From assembly GCA_963712995.1 (NCBI GenBank), contig CAVQKH010000030.1, positions 1-64,000 on the forward strand: a stretch of 64,000 bases of DNA, read 5' to 3'. The DNA comes from GCA-003244245 sp963712995 (GTDB lineage Bacteria; Actinomycetota; Actinomycetes; Mycobacteriales; Pseudonocardiaceae). The notes below the pieces were generated by a model, which saw only the letters and a program-made list of their open reading frames with translations, made no database searches and was not told the origin of the DNA. The position numbers were made by a program, and so were the translations under genes. Positions 16,878-25,331 of this stretch are shown one piece after another; the first letter of the stretch is position 1, and each line of letters starts with the position of its first letter.

Positions 16878-17936
16878 ATGGACACCGCGGCAGTTCAGGC
16901 GTTGCTGGATCAGCACGCCGAGCTGGAGATCCGGCTCGCCGATCCCTCGATCCATGCCGATCCCGACGCGGCCCGCAAGGTGGGGCGGCGCTACGGGGAG
17001 CTCTCGCGCATCGTGCGGGTGGTCCGCGAGCTGGATCAGGCTCGCAACGACATCGTGGTCGCTCGGGAGCTGGCTGCCGAGGACCCGACCTTCGCCACCG
17101 AGGCGGACTCCCTCGCCGACCGGATCCCGCGTCTGGAAATCGAGCTGGCCGACCTGCTGGTGCCGCGGGACCCGCACGATGACTCCGACGTGGTCATGGA
17201 GATCAAGTCCGGGGAGGGTGGAGCGGAGTCCGCGCTGTTCGCGGCGGACCTGCTGCGGATGTACCTGCGCTACGCCGAGCGGCACGGCTGGCAGGTACAG
17301 GTCCTCGACGCCACCGAGTCCGATCTGGGCGGTTACAAGGACGTGACGGTGAGCATGAAGTCCAGCCAGTCCGGCGTCTGGGAGCGGTTGAAGTTCGAGG
17401 GCGGGGTGCACCGGGTGCAACGGGTCCCGGTCACCGAGTCCTCCGGGCGCATCCACACCTCAGCGGCCGGGGTGCTGGTCTATCCCGAGCCCGACGACGT
17501 GGCCATCGAGCTCGACGAGAAGGACCTGCGGATCGACGTCTACCGCTCCTCGGGTCCCGGCGGGCAGAGCGTCAACACCACCGACTCCGCGGTGCGCATC
17601 ACCCACGTACCGACCGGAGTGGTGGTGTCGTGCCAGAACGAGAAATCGCAGATCCAGAACCGGATCAGGGCGACCGAGGTGCTGCGGGCCCGGCTGCAGG
17701 CCCTCGCTGACGAGAAGGCCCAGCAGGAGGCCTCCGAGCAGCGCCGCTCACAGGTCCGCACGGTGGACCGCTCCGAACGGGTGCGCACCTACAATTATCC
17801 GGAAAACCGGATCTCCGATCACCGGGTCAACTACAAGGCCTACAACCTTGATGCGGTGCTCGACGGTGATCTCGACGCAGTGCTGAACGCACTGGTCAGC
17901 GCGGACCGCGAGCTGCGCCTGCGCAGTCATGAGTAG
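16878..17936 (+). CDS. prfA: Peptide chain release factor 1
   Basis: Recognises UAA/UAG and triggers peptide release. About 352 residues. The RF1-specific PVT tripeptide is visible in RVPVTESSGRIHTS (about 183-185) and the catalytic GGQ in GPGGQSVNTTDS (about 228-230). I prefer the ATG at 16878, which has GGTGAG eight bases upstream and fits the family N-terminus. A GTG at 16869 is the alternative. The gene overlaps prmC by eight bases; PrmC methylates the GGQ glutamine of this protein. Confidence 0.95.
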   Translation: MDTAAVQALLDQHAELEIRLADPSIHADPDAARKVGRRYGELSRIVRVVRELDQARNDIVVARELAAEDPTFATEADSLADRIPRLEIELADLLVPRDPHDDSDVVMEIKSGEGGAESALFAADLLRMYLRYAERHGWQVQVLDATESDLGGYKDVTVSMKSSQSGVWERLKFEGGVHRVQRVPVTESSGRIHTSAAGVLVYPEPDDVAIELDEKDLRIDVYRSSGPGGQSVNTTDSAVRITHVPTGVVVSCQNEKSQIQNRIRATEVLRARLQALADEKAQQEASEQRRSQVRTVDRSERVRTYNYPENRISDHRVNYKAYNLDAVLDGDLDAVLNALVSADRELRLRSHE

Positions 17937-18807
17937 GCATCCGCTACGCCTGGCAGTGCTCGAGGCGCAACGGATGCTCACCGACGCCGGAGTGGATTCC
18001 CCGCGGGTGGACGCCGAGCTGCTCGCGGCACACGTTCTCGGTGTGCCGCGGGGGCGGCTGCCGATGGTCCCGCTGATCGACCCACCCGTGGTCGAGGCGC
18101 TGCGCATGCTGGTGACCCGGCGCGCCGCGCGAGTGCCGTTGCAGCATCTCACCGGCACTGCCGCGATGGGTGGGATCGAAGTGGCGGTCGGGCCCGGGGT
18201 GTTCATCCCGCGCCCGGAGACCGAGGTCCTGCTGGCCTGGGGTTTGGCCGCGCTGGAAGGCGTCACGCAGCCGCTGGTGATCGATCTGTGCACCGGATCA
18301 GGCGCGCTGGCCTTGGCCGTGGCGCACGCCAGGCCCGATGCGCAGGTCCATGCTGTGGAATGCGACCCGATGGCGCTGAGCTGGGCACGACGCAACGCCG
18401 AGGGCCGGGCAGCCGAGGGCGACACACCGATCGTGCTCTACACCGGTGACGTCGCCGACCCTGCACTGCTCGCGGCGCTGGAGGGGATGGCGCACCTGGT
18501 GTTGTGCAACCCGCCCTACGTGCCGCTGGGCGCGTCGCTGCCGCCCGAGGTCGCCCGGCATGACCCGCCCGCCGCCGTCTTCGCCGGTCCCGACGGTCTG
18601 TCCGTCATCCCTGACGTGGTGCGGACCGGCACCCGGTTACTTCGGGAAGGGGGCAGCATCGTCATCGAGCACGACGACTCACACGCGGAGGCGGTCCCCG
18701 CACTGCTGGCCGCCCGGCGGGTGCTCATCGATGTGGCCGACCACGACGACCTGGCCGGCCGACCTCGATTCGCCACCGCCCGACGTCGGCCCCTGCCCGC
18801 TGCATAG
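17929..18807 (+). CDS. prmC: Release factor glutamine methyltransferase
   Basis: SAM-dependent N5-methylation of the GGQ glutamine in release factors. 292 residues: an N-terminal helical domain, the SAM loop DLCTGSGALALAVA and the catalytic NPPY at 194-197. FIPRPETEVL before the Rossmann fold is the usual signature. Start ATG lies inside the prfA end. Two imperfect 17-bp tandem repeats follow the stop (18807-18840). Confidence 0.94.
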   Translation: MSRHPLRLAVLEAQRMLTDAGVDSPRVDAELLAAHVLGVPRGRLPMVPLIDPPVVEALRMLVTRRAARVPLQHLTGTAAMGGIEVAVGPGVFIPRPETEVLLAWGLAALEGVTQPLVIDLCTGSGALALAVAHARPDAQVHAVECDPMALSWARRNAEGRAAEGDTPIVLYTGDVADPALLAALEGMAHLVLCNPPYVPLGASLPPEVARHDPPAAVFAGPDGLSVIPDVVRTGTRLLREGGSIVIEHDDSHAEAVPALLAARRVLIDVADHDDLAGRPRFATARRRPLPAA

Positions 18808-18840
18808 CGCTGCCTGTCGTTCAGCGCTGCCTGTCGCTCA
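18807..18840. repeat. Two tandem 17-bp repeats between prmC and the SGNH hydrolase gene
   Basis: GCGCTGCCTGTCGTTCA is followed immediately by GCGCTGCCTGTCGCTCA, one mismatch. They fill the gap between the convergent ends of prmC and the hydrolase gene, which suggests a recent small duplication. Confidence 0.8.
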
Positions 18841-19785
18841 GCGCAGTGCTGAGGCCTCGTCAAGCACTCTGAGCGTGGCCAGGGCTAAATCGGCCACGGC
18901 TTGCATGCCGGTGGCGTTGGGATGCACCGGGGCGGCCTGGCTGGTCGAAACGACGCCCTCCACCCATTTCTGTTTCGGGCTCTGGCAGGCGTCATGGCCG
19001 GCGGAGCCCGCGTAGGAGTCGACGAACGCCGCGCCGTGTTGGAACGCCTGGTCGGCCAGCATCGAGGTGAGCTGCCGCTGCAGACCGTCCAGGTAGGGCA
19101 CATCGCCACGAGCGACCGGGAAGGTCGGGTAGCACCCCACCGTGGGGGGCAGGATCCGCAGGTAACCCACCAGCAGCACCGTTGCGTGCGCCGAGCGCTG
19201 GCGGATGCCCTCCAGCGTCCTGGCGACCTTCGGTGCGGCCGCCGCGATCCGCTGCGCGTAGATGTCTTTGCCGTCGGCCGTGGACTGTCGCTCACACGGA
19301 TTGCCCAGCGGGTCTGTGACGCCGACCCGGGCGCAGGTGTAGACGATCTCGGTGAAGCCGATGTCGTTGCCGCTGATGGTCAGCGTCACCAGATCGGTGT
19401 CCGGGCGCAGGGCCTTGAACTGTGCCGGATTGCTGCCTCCGGGCACTGACTGGGCGGCCGTCATGTTGTCGGTCTTGGCCCCGCTACAGCTCGCGTCGGT
19501 GAAGTCGCGCACGCCCAGCGCCGCGGCCAGCCGCGACGGGTAGTTGCTGGTGGATCGCTGGCAGCCGCGCGGTTCGGCTCGTTGTTCCGGGATCCCCGGA
19601 CCCGCCGCGTAGGAGTCACCGAGCGCGACGTAGTGCCTCGGTGCGTCCAGGGGCGCGGCGCCCGCGCTGGCGGGCAACCCGACCAGGGCCAGCGCGGCGA
19701 CGGTGGCGGCGAGTGTGACACGGCGATAGCTGGGCAAGTGAGCCTCCGGGAGTCGACCGGAGACGGATCGTTCCTTTTTGACCAC
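18838..19785 (-). CDS. Secreted SGNH/GDSL hydrolase
   Basis: 315 residues with a signal peptide: basic N-terminus, hydrophobic stretch about 24-44, cleavage likely after SAGA. The SGNH blocks are all present: GDSY with nucleophile S58, a Gly block, SGNDIG with Asn, and the C-terminal VHPNATGMQ with catalytic His. Cys residues are spaced as in Streptomyces extracellular lipase/esterases. It probably hydrolyses lipid or carbohydrate esters outside the cell. It is inserted, on the opposite strand, into the prmC-yrdC block where mycobacteria have no gene. Confidence 0.88.
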   Translation of the reverse strand: MVKKERSVSGRLPEAHLPSYRRVTLAATVAALALVGLPASAGAAPLDAPRHYVALGDSYAAGPGIPEQRAEPRGCQRSTSNYPSRLAAALGVRDFTDASCSGAKTDNMTAAQSVPGGSNPAQFKALRPDTDLVTLTISGNDIGFTEIVYTCARVGVTDPLGNPCERQSTADGKDIYAQRIAAAAPKVARTLEGIRQRSAHATVLLVGYLRILPPTVGCYPTFPVARGDVPYLDGLQRQLTSMLADQAFQHGAAFVDSYAGSAGHDACQSPKQKWVEGVVSTSQAAPVHPNATGMQAVADLALATLRVLDEASALR

Positions 19786-19837
19786 GCTCTGTCAAACGCC
19801 CCGCGCGGCCCGCCCACCGGCTTGACGCGAGTCGTCG

Positions 19838-19843
19838 TAGTGT
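19838..19843 (+). promoter_or_regulatory. -10 element TAGTGT, leaderless yrdC
   Basis: TAGTGT ends 8 nt before the GTG at 19852, matching the leaderless arrangement seen at several genes in the window. No paired -35 at proper distance is evident. Confidence 0.4.
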
Positions 19844-19851
19844 TCGGAGCC

Positions 19852-20499
19852 GTGAGCACTGTGTATGACTGTGCGCTTCCGGAGCGCCGCCTTGCCGGAT
19901 TGGCCGCCGCCGCCAGCGCAGTCCGGGCTGGCCAACTCGTCGTGCTGCCCACGGACACCGTCTACGGGCTGGGCTGTGACGCGTTCTCCTCATCGGCGGT
20001 GCGGGCGCTGCTCTCCGCCAAGGGCCGCGGCCGGGACATGCCGGTCCCGGTGCTGGTGGGTTCCTGGTCCACGGTGGATGGTCTGGTGCTGGGCGTCCCG
20101 CCCCGGGCCCGCGCGCTGATCGAGGCATTCTGGCCCGGTGGGTTGTCGCTGGTACTGCCGCACGCGCCGTCGCTGGGCTGGGATCTGGGCGAGACCCGGG
20201 GCACCGTCATGCTCCGTATGCCGCTGCACCCGGTGGCCCTGGAGCTGCTGCGTGAGGTGGGTCCGATGGCGGTGTCCAGCGCCAACCGTTCCGGGTCGCC
20301 ACCGGCGGCCACCGTCGAGCAGGCCCGCGAGCAGCTCGCCGACCGGGTGGGTGTGTTCCTCGACGGGGGACCGGCCGGCGAGTCGGCGTCCACCATCGTC
20401 GATCTCACATCCGAGGATCCGGTGCTGCTCCGCGAAGGTGTGGTGAGCGCCGCCGAGATCGGCGAGGTACTCGGTGTCTCCGTCCACCTCGCTTCATGA
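19852..20499 (+). CDS. Threonylcarbamoyl-AMP synthase (YrdC/Sua5 family)
   Basis: Makes threonylcarbamoyl-AMP from threonine, bicarbonate and ATP for the t6A37 modification of ANN-decoding tRNAs. 215 residues with the YrdC hallmarks: LPTDTVYGLGCDAF, the KGRGRDMPVPVLV segment and SSANRSG. The GTG at 19852 matches the family start, and a longer frame upstream runs through the divergent promoter area. It corresponds to Rv1301 in Mycobacterium. The stop codon lies inside a 14-bp-arm hairpin. Confidence 0.93.
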   Translation: MSTVYDCALPERRLAGLAAAASAVRAGQLVVLPTDTVYGLGCDAFSSSAVRALLSAKGRGRDMPVPVLVGSWSTVDGLVLGVPPRARALIEAFWPGGLSLVLPHAPSLGWDLGETRGTVMLRMPLHPVALELLREVGPMAVSSANRSGSPPAATVEQAREQLADRVGVFLDGGPAGESASTIVDLTSEDPVLLREGVVSAAEIGEVLGVSVHLAS

Positions 20500-20529
20500 T
20501 CGTCATCTCCGAAACGACGATCATGAAGC
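20491..20529 (+). terminator. Hairpin overlapping the yrdC stop
   Basis: GCTTCATGATCGTC (20491-20504) and its exact complement at 20516-20529 enclose an 11-base loop, with the yrdC TGA inside the first arm. It probably ends transcription. The CATGATCG ends resemble those of the palindrome at 15139-15206. Confidence 0.7.
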
Positions 20530-20580
20530 TGAGTTCGGGGGGAAGTCGGCCTCACCGCGGGGGCGTACCGGCAGCCGGGC

Positions 20581-20586
20581 TAGCCT
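20581..20586 (+). promoter_or_regulatory. -10 element TAGCCT, leaderless wecA
   Basis: TAGCCT ends 6 nt before the GTG at 20593, consistent with a leaderless transcript. Confidence 0.4.
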
Positions 20587-20592
20587 GACCGC

Positions 20593-21741
20593 GTGGGAGA
20601 AGTCCCCGTGTCCGCCGGCCTGCCGCTGCGAGAGTACCTACTGGTCGGCCTCACCACTGCGGTGGTGACTTTCCTGCTCACCGGGTTGGTGCGGATCCTG
20701 GCGTTGCGTACCGGTGCGGTGGCGATGCCCCGTGAGCGGGATGTGCACCGTGCGCCCATCCCACGGTTGGGCGGGGTGGCGATGTACGGCGGGATCCTGG
20801 CCGGGGTCCTGCTGTCGCATGCGCTGCCCTTGTTGCGCAGGTCGTTCCAGTTCTCGGACGATCTGGTGGGGTTGCTGGTGGCCGGCGGCATCATCATGTT
20901 GATCGGTGCTCTGGACGATCGGTTCGAGCTGGACTCGCTCACCAAGTTCGCCGGGCAGGTCACCGCCGCCGGGGTACTGGTGCTCTTCGGCGTGCAGTGG
21001 TTCCTGTTCTGGGTGCCGTGGAACGGCGAGGCCGGCTCGATCGGCTCGGTGCTGGTCCTCGGGCAGGACCAGGCTGTGCTGGTCACCGTCGCGCTGGTGG
21101 TGGTTCTGATCAACGCGGTGAACTTCGTGGACGGGTTGGACGGGCTGGCCGCCGGGATCGGGTTGATCGCGGCCGTCGCCATCGGGGCGTTCACGTTGCA
21201 GCTGCTTCACCGCTCCGGCGGCAGCGTGTCGGTCTACCCACCGACGCTGATCGCGGCTCTCGTTGCGGGCGCGTGCCTGGGTTTCCTGCCGCACAACTTC
21301 CAGCCGGCCCGGATCTTCATGGGTGACTCCGGGGCGATGCTCATCGGTCTGATGCTGGCCGCCGCGTCCACCAGTGCCTCAGGCCGGATCGACCCCCGCA
21401 GCTACGGCGCTACCGACGTGCTGGCGCTGTTCTCCCCGCTGCTGGTGGTGGCTGCGGTGGTGTTCGTGCCGCTGCTGGACCTGCTGCTCGCGGTGGTACG
21501 CCGGACCCGCGCGGGCCGTAGCCCGTTCGCCCCCGACAAGATGCATCTGCACCACCGGCTGCTGGAGATCGGGCACTCCCACCGGCGTGCGGTCCTGTTG
21601 ATCTACCTGTGGGCTGCGCTGCTCGCTTTCGGTGCCGTCGCGCTGACGTTGTTCGACGTCTACGTGGTGGTGTGGTCGATCGCCCTGGGGCTGCTGATCG
21701 CCGTACTGGGTTCGATGGTTCCCCGATTACCCGCTCGCTGA
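20593..21741 (+). CDS. wecA: Polyprenyl-phosphate GlcNAc-1-phosphate transferase (MraY/WecA family)
   Basis: Transfers a sugar-1-phosphate, in relatives GlcNAc-1-P, to decaprenyl phosphate, starting linker-unit synthesis for arabinogalactan or other wall glycans. 382 residues with about ten membrane segments. Family motifs are present: GALDDR, the NFVDGLDGLAAG Mg/catalytic loop, FMGDSG and DKMHLHHRLLE. The position between yrdC and the atp operon matches Rv1302 (wecA/rfe). The start codon is GTG with a leaderless -10. The substrate is inferred from synteny. Confidence 0.9.
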   Translation: MGEVPVSAGLPLREYLLVGLTTAVVTFLLTGLVRILALRTGAVAMPRERDVHRAPIPRLGGVAMYGGILAGVLLSHALPLLRRSFQFSDDLVGLLVAGGIIMLIGALDDRFELDSLTKFAGQVTAAGVLVLFGVQWFLFWVPWNGEAGSIGSVLVLGQDQAVLVTVALVVVLINAVNFVDGLDGLAAGIGLIAAVAIGAFTLQLLHRSGGSVSVYPPTLIAALVAGACLGFLPHNFQPARIFMGDSGAMLIGLMLAAASTSASGRIDPRSYGATDVLALFSPLLVVAAVVFVPLLDLLLAVVRRTRAGRSPFAPDKMHLHHRLLEIGHSHRRAVLLIYLWAALLAFGAVALTLFDVYVVVWSIALGLLIAVLGSMVPRLPAR

Positions 21742-21845
21742 TCGTCCACTGAACCCGGTTACTTCGCCGCCCCGGAGGAGAAGCGCAGCTAGTAGCGGGT
21801 GGGGGAGCGCAGGGTGTGACGAGAGGGTGTGATAGCTTCTGTTTT

Positions 21846-21863
21846 ATCCCACCGGGGTGGGAT
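21846..21863. promoter_or_regulatory. Palindrome upstream of the ATP synthase operon
   Basis: ATCCCACC-GG-GGTGGGAT is a perfect 8-bp dyad about 130 bases before the first operon gene, in the 245-base gap after wecA. It may be an operator or a short terminator for wecA. Confidence 0.4.
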
Positions 21864-21943
21864 TTCTGGTCAGGCCGGCCCATCGGCAGTGCATGTGATC
21901 ATGGCTTTTGCTGTGCTCTGCCCCTGGACTGCAAGGAGTGCCT

Positions 21944-21985
21944 TTGAGTGATGGCGGCGGGCGACGTCTGCGCCCGCTGAAGTAG
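21944..21985 (+). CDS. Possible 13-codon leader peptide of the ATP synthase operon
   Basis: TTG at 21944 follows a strong Shine-Dalgarno (AAGGAG, 5-base spacing) and opens a frame MSDGGGRRLRPLK ending in TAG at 21985, directly abutting the next gene. The Arg-rich peptide may couple or tune translation of the operon. It could also be chance; only the excellent ribosome site argues for it. Confidence 0.35.
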   Translation: MSDGGGRRLRPLK

Positions 21986-21991
21986 GTGGTC

Positions 21992-22201
21992 GTGAACAAA
22001 AGCAACGGCCCGGAACTGACGACACTACTCGGCCTCGGCGCCGCGACCGCAGCGATCCTCGTGATCGGCCTCGGTCTCGGGTGGCTGGTCGACCAGACAG
22101 CGGACACCCTCCCGGCGTTCACGCTGGCTGGCTTGGCGCTCGGCATCGTCGGTGCCGGGATCTATATCTACACCAAGTTCAAGACGTTTCTGAAGGAGTA
22201 A
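21992..22201 (+). CDS. AtpZ/AtpI-like small membrane protein
   Basis: About 69 residues with two membrane helices (roughly 11-33 and 40-63) joined by a short loop containing WLVDQT, the AtpZ-type pattern. It is the first gene of the ATP synthase operon; such proteins assist c-ring assembly or carry Mg/Ca. GTG at 21992 is preferred because the AGTAGGTGG ribosome site would overlap a GTG at 21986. The next gene starts after 11 bases. Confidence 0.75.
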   Translation: MNKSNGPELTTLLGLGAATAAILVIGLGLGWLVDQTADTLPAFTLAGLALGIVGAGIYIYTKFKTFLKE

Positions 22202-22212
22202 GCGTTCCGCCA

Positions 22213-22704
22213 ATGGCGTCAACACCTGATCAGTCCATCGGAGGGCCCGCCGTGACCCCACAGGTGACCGGCACGAAGGCGACCGACCACGAGGTGCCCG
22301 TATCACCGAAGCCGGTCGTCAATCTACGCCGGGCCGCGACCATCGCGGCATGCCTCGGCGCCGTCAGCGTCGTGGTACTCACGCTGACGGGCTACCCGCT
22401 GGCAGGGGCATTCTTCTGCGGTGGGCTCGGGCTGGGGCTGTTCAACACCGCACTCGTGCAGCGTTCCGCGGCGCGTTTCGCAGCCAGTGGTGATCCCAAC
22501 AAGCGCCGGTTCGCGGTGTCGGTGCTGGCCCGGCTCGCACTGATCACCGCGCTCGCGGTGGGGTTGGCGCTGGCGCTGCGCCCTGACGGCCTGGCGGTGT
22601 TCGCCGGGCTGGCCGCCTTCCAGCTTTTGATGATCTTTATATCGGCGGTTCCGCTGGTCAAGGAGCTGCGCCAGTCTCGAGTCAGGGTTCCCCATGATGA
22701 ATGA
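22213..22704 (+). CDS. ATP synthase-associated membrane protein (subunit I type)
   Basis: 163 residues. After a hydrophilic N-terminus of about 40 residues come four membrane segments in two hairpins (about 45-85 and 102-150). This matches the actinobacterial gene lying just before atpB (Rv1303 position). Such proteins are thought to help c-ring assembly. The stop lies 11 bases inside atpB. Confidence 0.75.
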   Translation: MASTPDQSIGGPAVTPQVTGTKATDHEVPVSPKPVVNLRRAATIAACLGAVSVVVLTLTGYPLAGAFFCGGLGLGLFNTALVQRSAARFAASGDPNKRRFAVSVLARLALITALAVGLALALRPDGLAVFAGLAAFQLLMIFISAVPLVKELRQSRVRVPHDE

Positions 22705-23428
22705 GCTGTTTGTCGCCGAGGGTGGCGGCGTGCAGGTCGGCGAACACTTGCAGTGGCACGTGCTGGGACTGGCGATCAACGCTGACACTGTGATCTCCAC
22801 TGTGATCGCCGCGGCTGTCGTCCTCGGGTTCGGTCTCTATCTGTCGGCGAAGTCGACTGCCAAGGTACCCAGTGGCCTGCAGCTGGTTTTCGAGACGGTG
22901 ACCGACCGGGTGGAGCGCGAGGTGGAGAGCAATATCGGCATCCGCACCGCACCCTTTGTCGTGCCGGTGGCGATCGCCCTGTTCTTCTTCATCCTGATGT
23001 CGAACTGGTTGGCCATCCTGCCGCATGCCTGGGAGGAATACGTTCGACCACCGACATCGGATGTGAACCTCACCTTCGCGTTGGCCCTCTTCGTGATGAT
23101 CCTCGTGTGGGTGACGGGAATCCGTGTCCAGGGCAGGCGCTACTTCAAGCACTTCGTCGAGCCCTACCCCATTCTGCTTCCGCTGAACATCATCGAGGAG
23201 CTGGTCAAGCCGGTCACCCTCGCGCTGCGGCTGTTCGGCAACATCCTCGCGGGCACTGTGATGGTCGGCGTCATCGCGCTGCTGCCTGCGGTCGTGTCGT
23301 GGGCGCCGACCTCAGCCTGGAAGTTGTTCGACCTGTTCATCGGCATGCTGCAGGCACTGATCTTCGCGCTGCTGACGATCATCTACTTCGGAATGGCGGC
23401 TGGCGGTCACGAGGAGGAGGCCCACTAG
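22694..23428 (+). CDS. atpB: ATP synthase F0 subunit a
   Basis: 244-residue membrane stator subunit forming the proton half-channels next to the c-ring. The essential arginine is in LALRLFGNILAG and the usual hydrophobic segments are present, ending with LQALIFALLTIIYFGMA. The acidic C-terminus (GGHEEEAH) is typical. It overlaps the preceding gene by 11 bases. A gap of 93 bases with no other feature precedes atpE. Confidence 0.95.
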   Translation: MMNELFVAEGGGVQVGEHLQWHVLGLAINADTVISTVIAAAVVLGFGLYLSAKSTAKVPSGLQLVFETVTDRVEREVESNIGIRTAPFVVPVAIALFFFILMSNWLAILPHAWEEYVRPPTSDVNLTFALALFVMILVWVTGIRVQGRRYFKHFVEPYPILLPLNIIEELVKPVTLALRLFGNILAGTVMVGVIALLPAVVSWAPTSAWKLFDLFIGMLQALIFALLTIIYFGMAAGGHEEEAH

Positions 23429-23521
23429 ATCTGGTCCCATCGCCCCGGCGATGTCACGCACCGCCGGGAATCATCCGCTCAGGCACAATAAACCCAGCTC
23501 CAGCACTCTAGAGGGGAAGAC

Positions 23522-23809
23522 ATGAGTTTCTCTGCACTGCTTCTCGCCCAGCAGCCGGGCGGCCCCACCGGCTCGGTCGAGTTGGCCGGCGCCTTCATCG
23601 GGGGAGGACTGGCGCTGGCCGGCGGCGCCATTGGCGCAGCAATCGGTGATGGGCTGGCTGGTGGTGCGACCATCGAGGGTGTCGCGCGACAGCCGGAAGC
23701 CCAGGGCCGGCTGTTCACCATCTTCTTCCTGACGGTGGGTCTGGTGGAGGCGATGTACTTCATCAATCTTGCCTTCATGGCGGTGTTCGTTTTCGCACTC
23801 GCCAAGTGA
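23522..23809 (+). CDS. atpE: ATP synthase F0 subunit c
   Basis: 95 residues, two helices. The proton-carrying carboxylate is E76 in the second helix (TVGLVEAMYFIN), and the polar loop ARQPEAQ is intact. The Gly-rich first helix is GGGLALAGGAIGAAIGDG. The N-terminus is extended by about 15 residues relative to enterobacterial c. The residues around E76 form the bedaquiline site in mycobacteria. AGGGGAAG precedes the ATG. Confidence 0.95.
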   Translation: MSFSALLLAQQPGGPTGSVELAGAFIGGGLALAGGAIGAAIGDGLAGGATIEGVARQPEAQGRLFTIFFLTVGLVEAMYFINLAFMAVFVFALAK

Positions 23810-23831
23810 TGTGAATTTTTAAGGGGTATTC

Positions 23832-24431
23832 ATGAGTACGTACAACCTGGCCGAGCAGGGTGAGAAGAACATCTTCCTGATCCCCAACGCGACTTTCTTC
23901 GTCGAGCTGGTGATCTTCCTGATCGTGCTCGGAGTGGTCTGGCGCTATGTGGTGCCCCCGGTGAAGCGCGCGACGAGCGCGCGTCAGGAGATGGTTCGCC
24001 GGCAGATCGAGGAGAGCCAGCAGGCCAGCAAGCGCCTGGCCGAGGCCGAGGCCCGCTATTCCCAGGCGCTGGCCGAGGCTCGGATCGAGGCAGCCAAGAT
24101 CCGCGAGACCGCCCGTGCCGACGCGCAGGCGATCAAGGACGAGATGCGCCAGCAGGCGGAGCAGGAGGTCGCCCGGATCCGTCAGCGTGGCGAGGAGCAG
24201 TTGGCGACCCAGCGCGAGGCGGTCGTCCGGGAGTTGCGCGGTGAGCTCGGCAAGCTCGCGGTGAGTCTGGCCGGCCGCATCGTGGGTGAATCGGTGGCTG
24301 ATGACGCTCGGCGGGCCGGCACGGTGGACCGCTTCCTGGACGAGCTACAGCAGATGGCGACCCCCGAGGCCGGTTCCGAGGCCAGTACCGATGGGGCCGT
24401 CTCGGTACGTAACGGGCGGCGGAGGCGTTGA
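23832..24431 (+). CDS. atpF: ATP synthase F0 subunit b
   Basis: 199 residues: an N-terminal membrane helix (about 20-42) and a long charged coiled coil to about 165, then a Thr/Ser-rich end. It forms the peripheral stalk linking subunit a to delta. The stop TGA overlaps the atpH ATG (TGATG). A ribosome site AAGGGG stands before the ATG. In mycobacteria a second b-like part is fused to delta; here delta appears unfused. Confidence 0.93.
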   Translation: MSTYNLAEQGEKNIFLIPNATFFVELVIFLIVLGVVWRYVVPPVKRATSARQEMVRRQIEESQQASKRLAEAEARYSQALAEARIEAAKIRETARADAQAIKDEMRQQAEQEVARIRQRGEEQLATQREAVVRELRGELGKLAVSLAGRIVGESVADDARRAGTVDRFLDELQQMATPEAGSEASTDGAVSVRNGRRRR

Positions 24432-25255
24432 TGCAGCCGGCCAGCAGAGCGGCACTGGCCGCGGCCCGGAAACAGCTGGAGAGCCGGATCGGCGGAGCCG
24501 GCGCGGCCGACCGCGACCGCGTGGGCGACGATTTGGGCGCGGTCGCGGAGGTGCTCAGCGCGCAGCCGGTGCTCCGGCGGCATCTCGCCGATTCAGCGGC
24601 GTCCGAGCAGGCGCGGCGGCAGCTGGTCGAGGCGTTGTTCGGCGGCAAGGGCAAGGTGGGCCGGATCAGCCTGCGGATCCTGGCTGACGTGGTGATCTCC
24701 CGCTGGTCACGGCCACTGGACCTGGTCAATGGGATCGAGGAGCTGGCCTGGCAGGCGTTGCTGGCTTTCGCCGAGCGGGACGGCAGCCTTGATGACGTCG
24801 AGGACGAGCTGTTCCGCTTCGGCCGGATCCTGGCCGCGCAACCACGCCTGGCGGCGCTGCTGGGCGATGAGACCACTCCCGCCGCCCGGCGGGTGGAGCT
24901 GCTGGACACCGTGCTCGCCGAACGAGCCCGGTCGGTGACCCGTCGCTTGCTGGCACAGGCGGTCCGGACCCCCCGCCGGCGTTCGCTCGACGAGATCGTC
25001 GAGCAGCTCGTGGACCGGGCAGCGGCGCGGCGGCAACGCTCGGTGGCCTACGTCACCGCGGCCGGCCCATTGTCCGCGGCACAGCAGCAGCGCCTGATCG
25101 ACGTGCTCGAGGCGATCTACCGGCGACCGATCTCACTCAAGCTCGATCTCGACTCGGCGTTGCTCGGCGGGCTGGTGATCCGGGTGGGCGACGAGGTGAT
25201 CGACGGCAGCGTGGCGGCCCGGCTCGGTCAGGCCCGCCAGTGGCTGTCCCGTTAG
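24431..25255 (+). CDS. atpH: ATP synthase F1 subunit delta
   Basis: 274 residues. It connects the b stalk to the alpha/beta head. The helical N-terminal half and the family C-terminal block (SALLGGLVIRVGDEVIDGSV) are clear. The ATG at 24431 overlaps the atpF stop. Two 16-bp direct repeats (25246-25277, starting GTCCCGTTAGACAC) span its stop codon. Confidence 0.93.
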   Translation: MQPASRAALAAARKQLESRIGGAGAADRDRVGDDLGAVAEVLSAQPVLRRHLADSAASEQARRQLVEALFGGKGKVGRISLRILADVVISRWSRPLDLVNGIEELAWQALLAFAERDGSLDDVEDELFRFGRILAAQPRLAALLGDETTPAARRVELLDTVLAERARSVTRRLLAQAVRTPRRRSLDEIVEQLVDRAAARRQRSVAYVTAAGPLSAAQQQRLIDVLEAIYRRPISLKLDLDSALLGGLVIRVGDEVIDGSVAARLGQARQWLSR

Positions 25256-25277
25256 ACACCCGTCCCGTTAGACACAC
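25246..25277. repeat. Two tandem 16-bp repeats at the atpH end
   Basis: GTCCCGTTAGACACCC is followed by GTCCCGTTAGACACAC. The first copy contains the atpH stop codon, so this is a small local duplication. Confidence 0.8.
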
Positions 25278-25331
25278 ATTGCCCGATGACCGCATGATGA
25301 ACCGATCACACGAGAGCAGGGACCGATAGCC

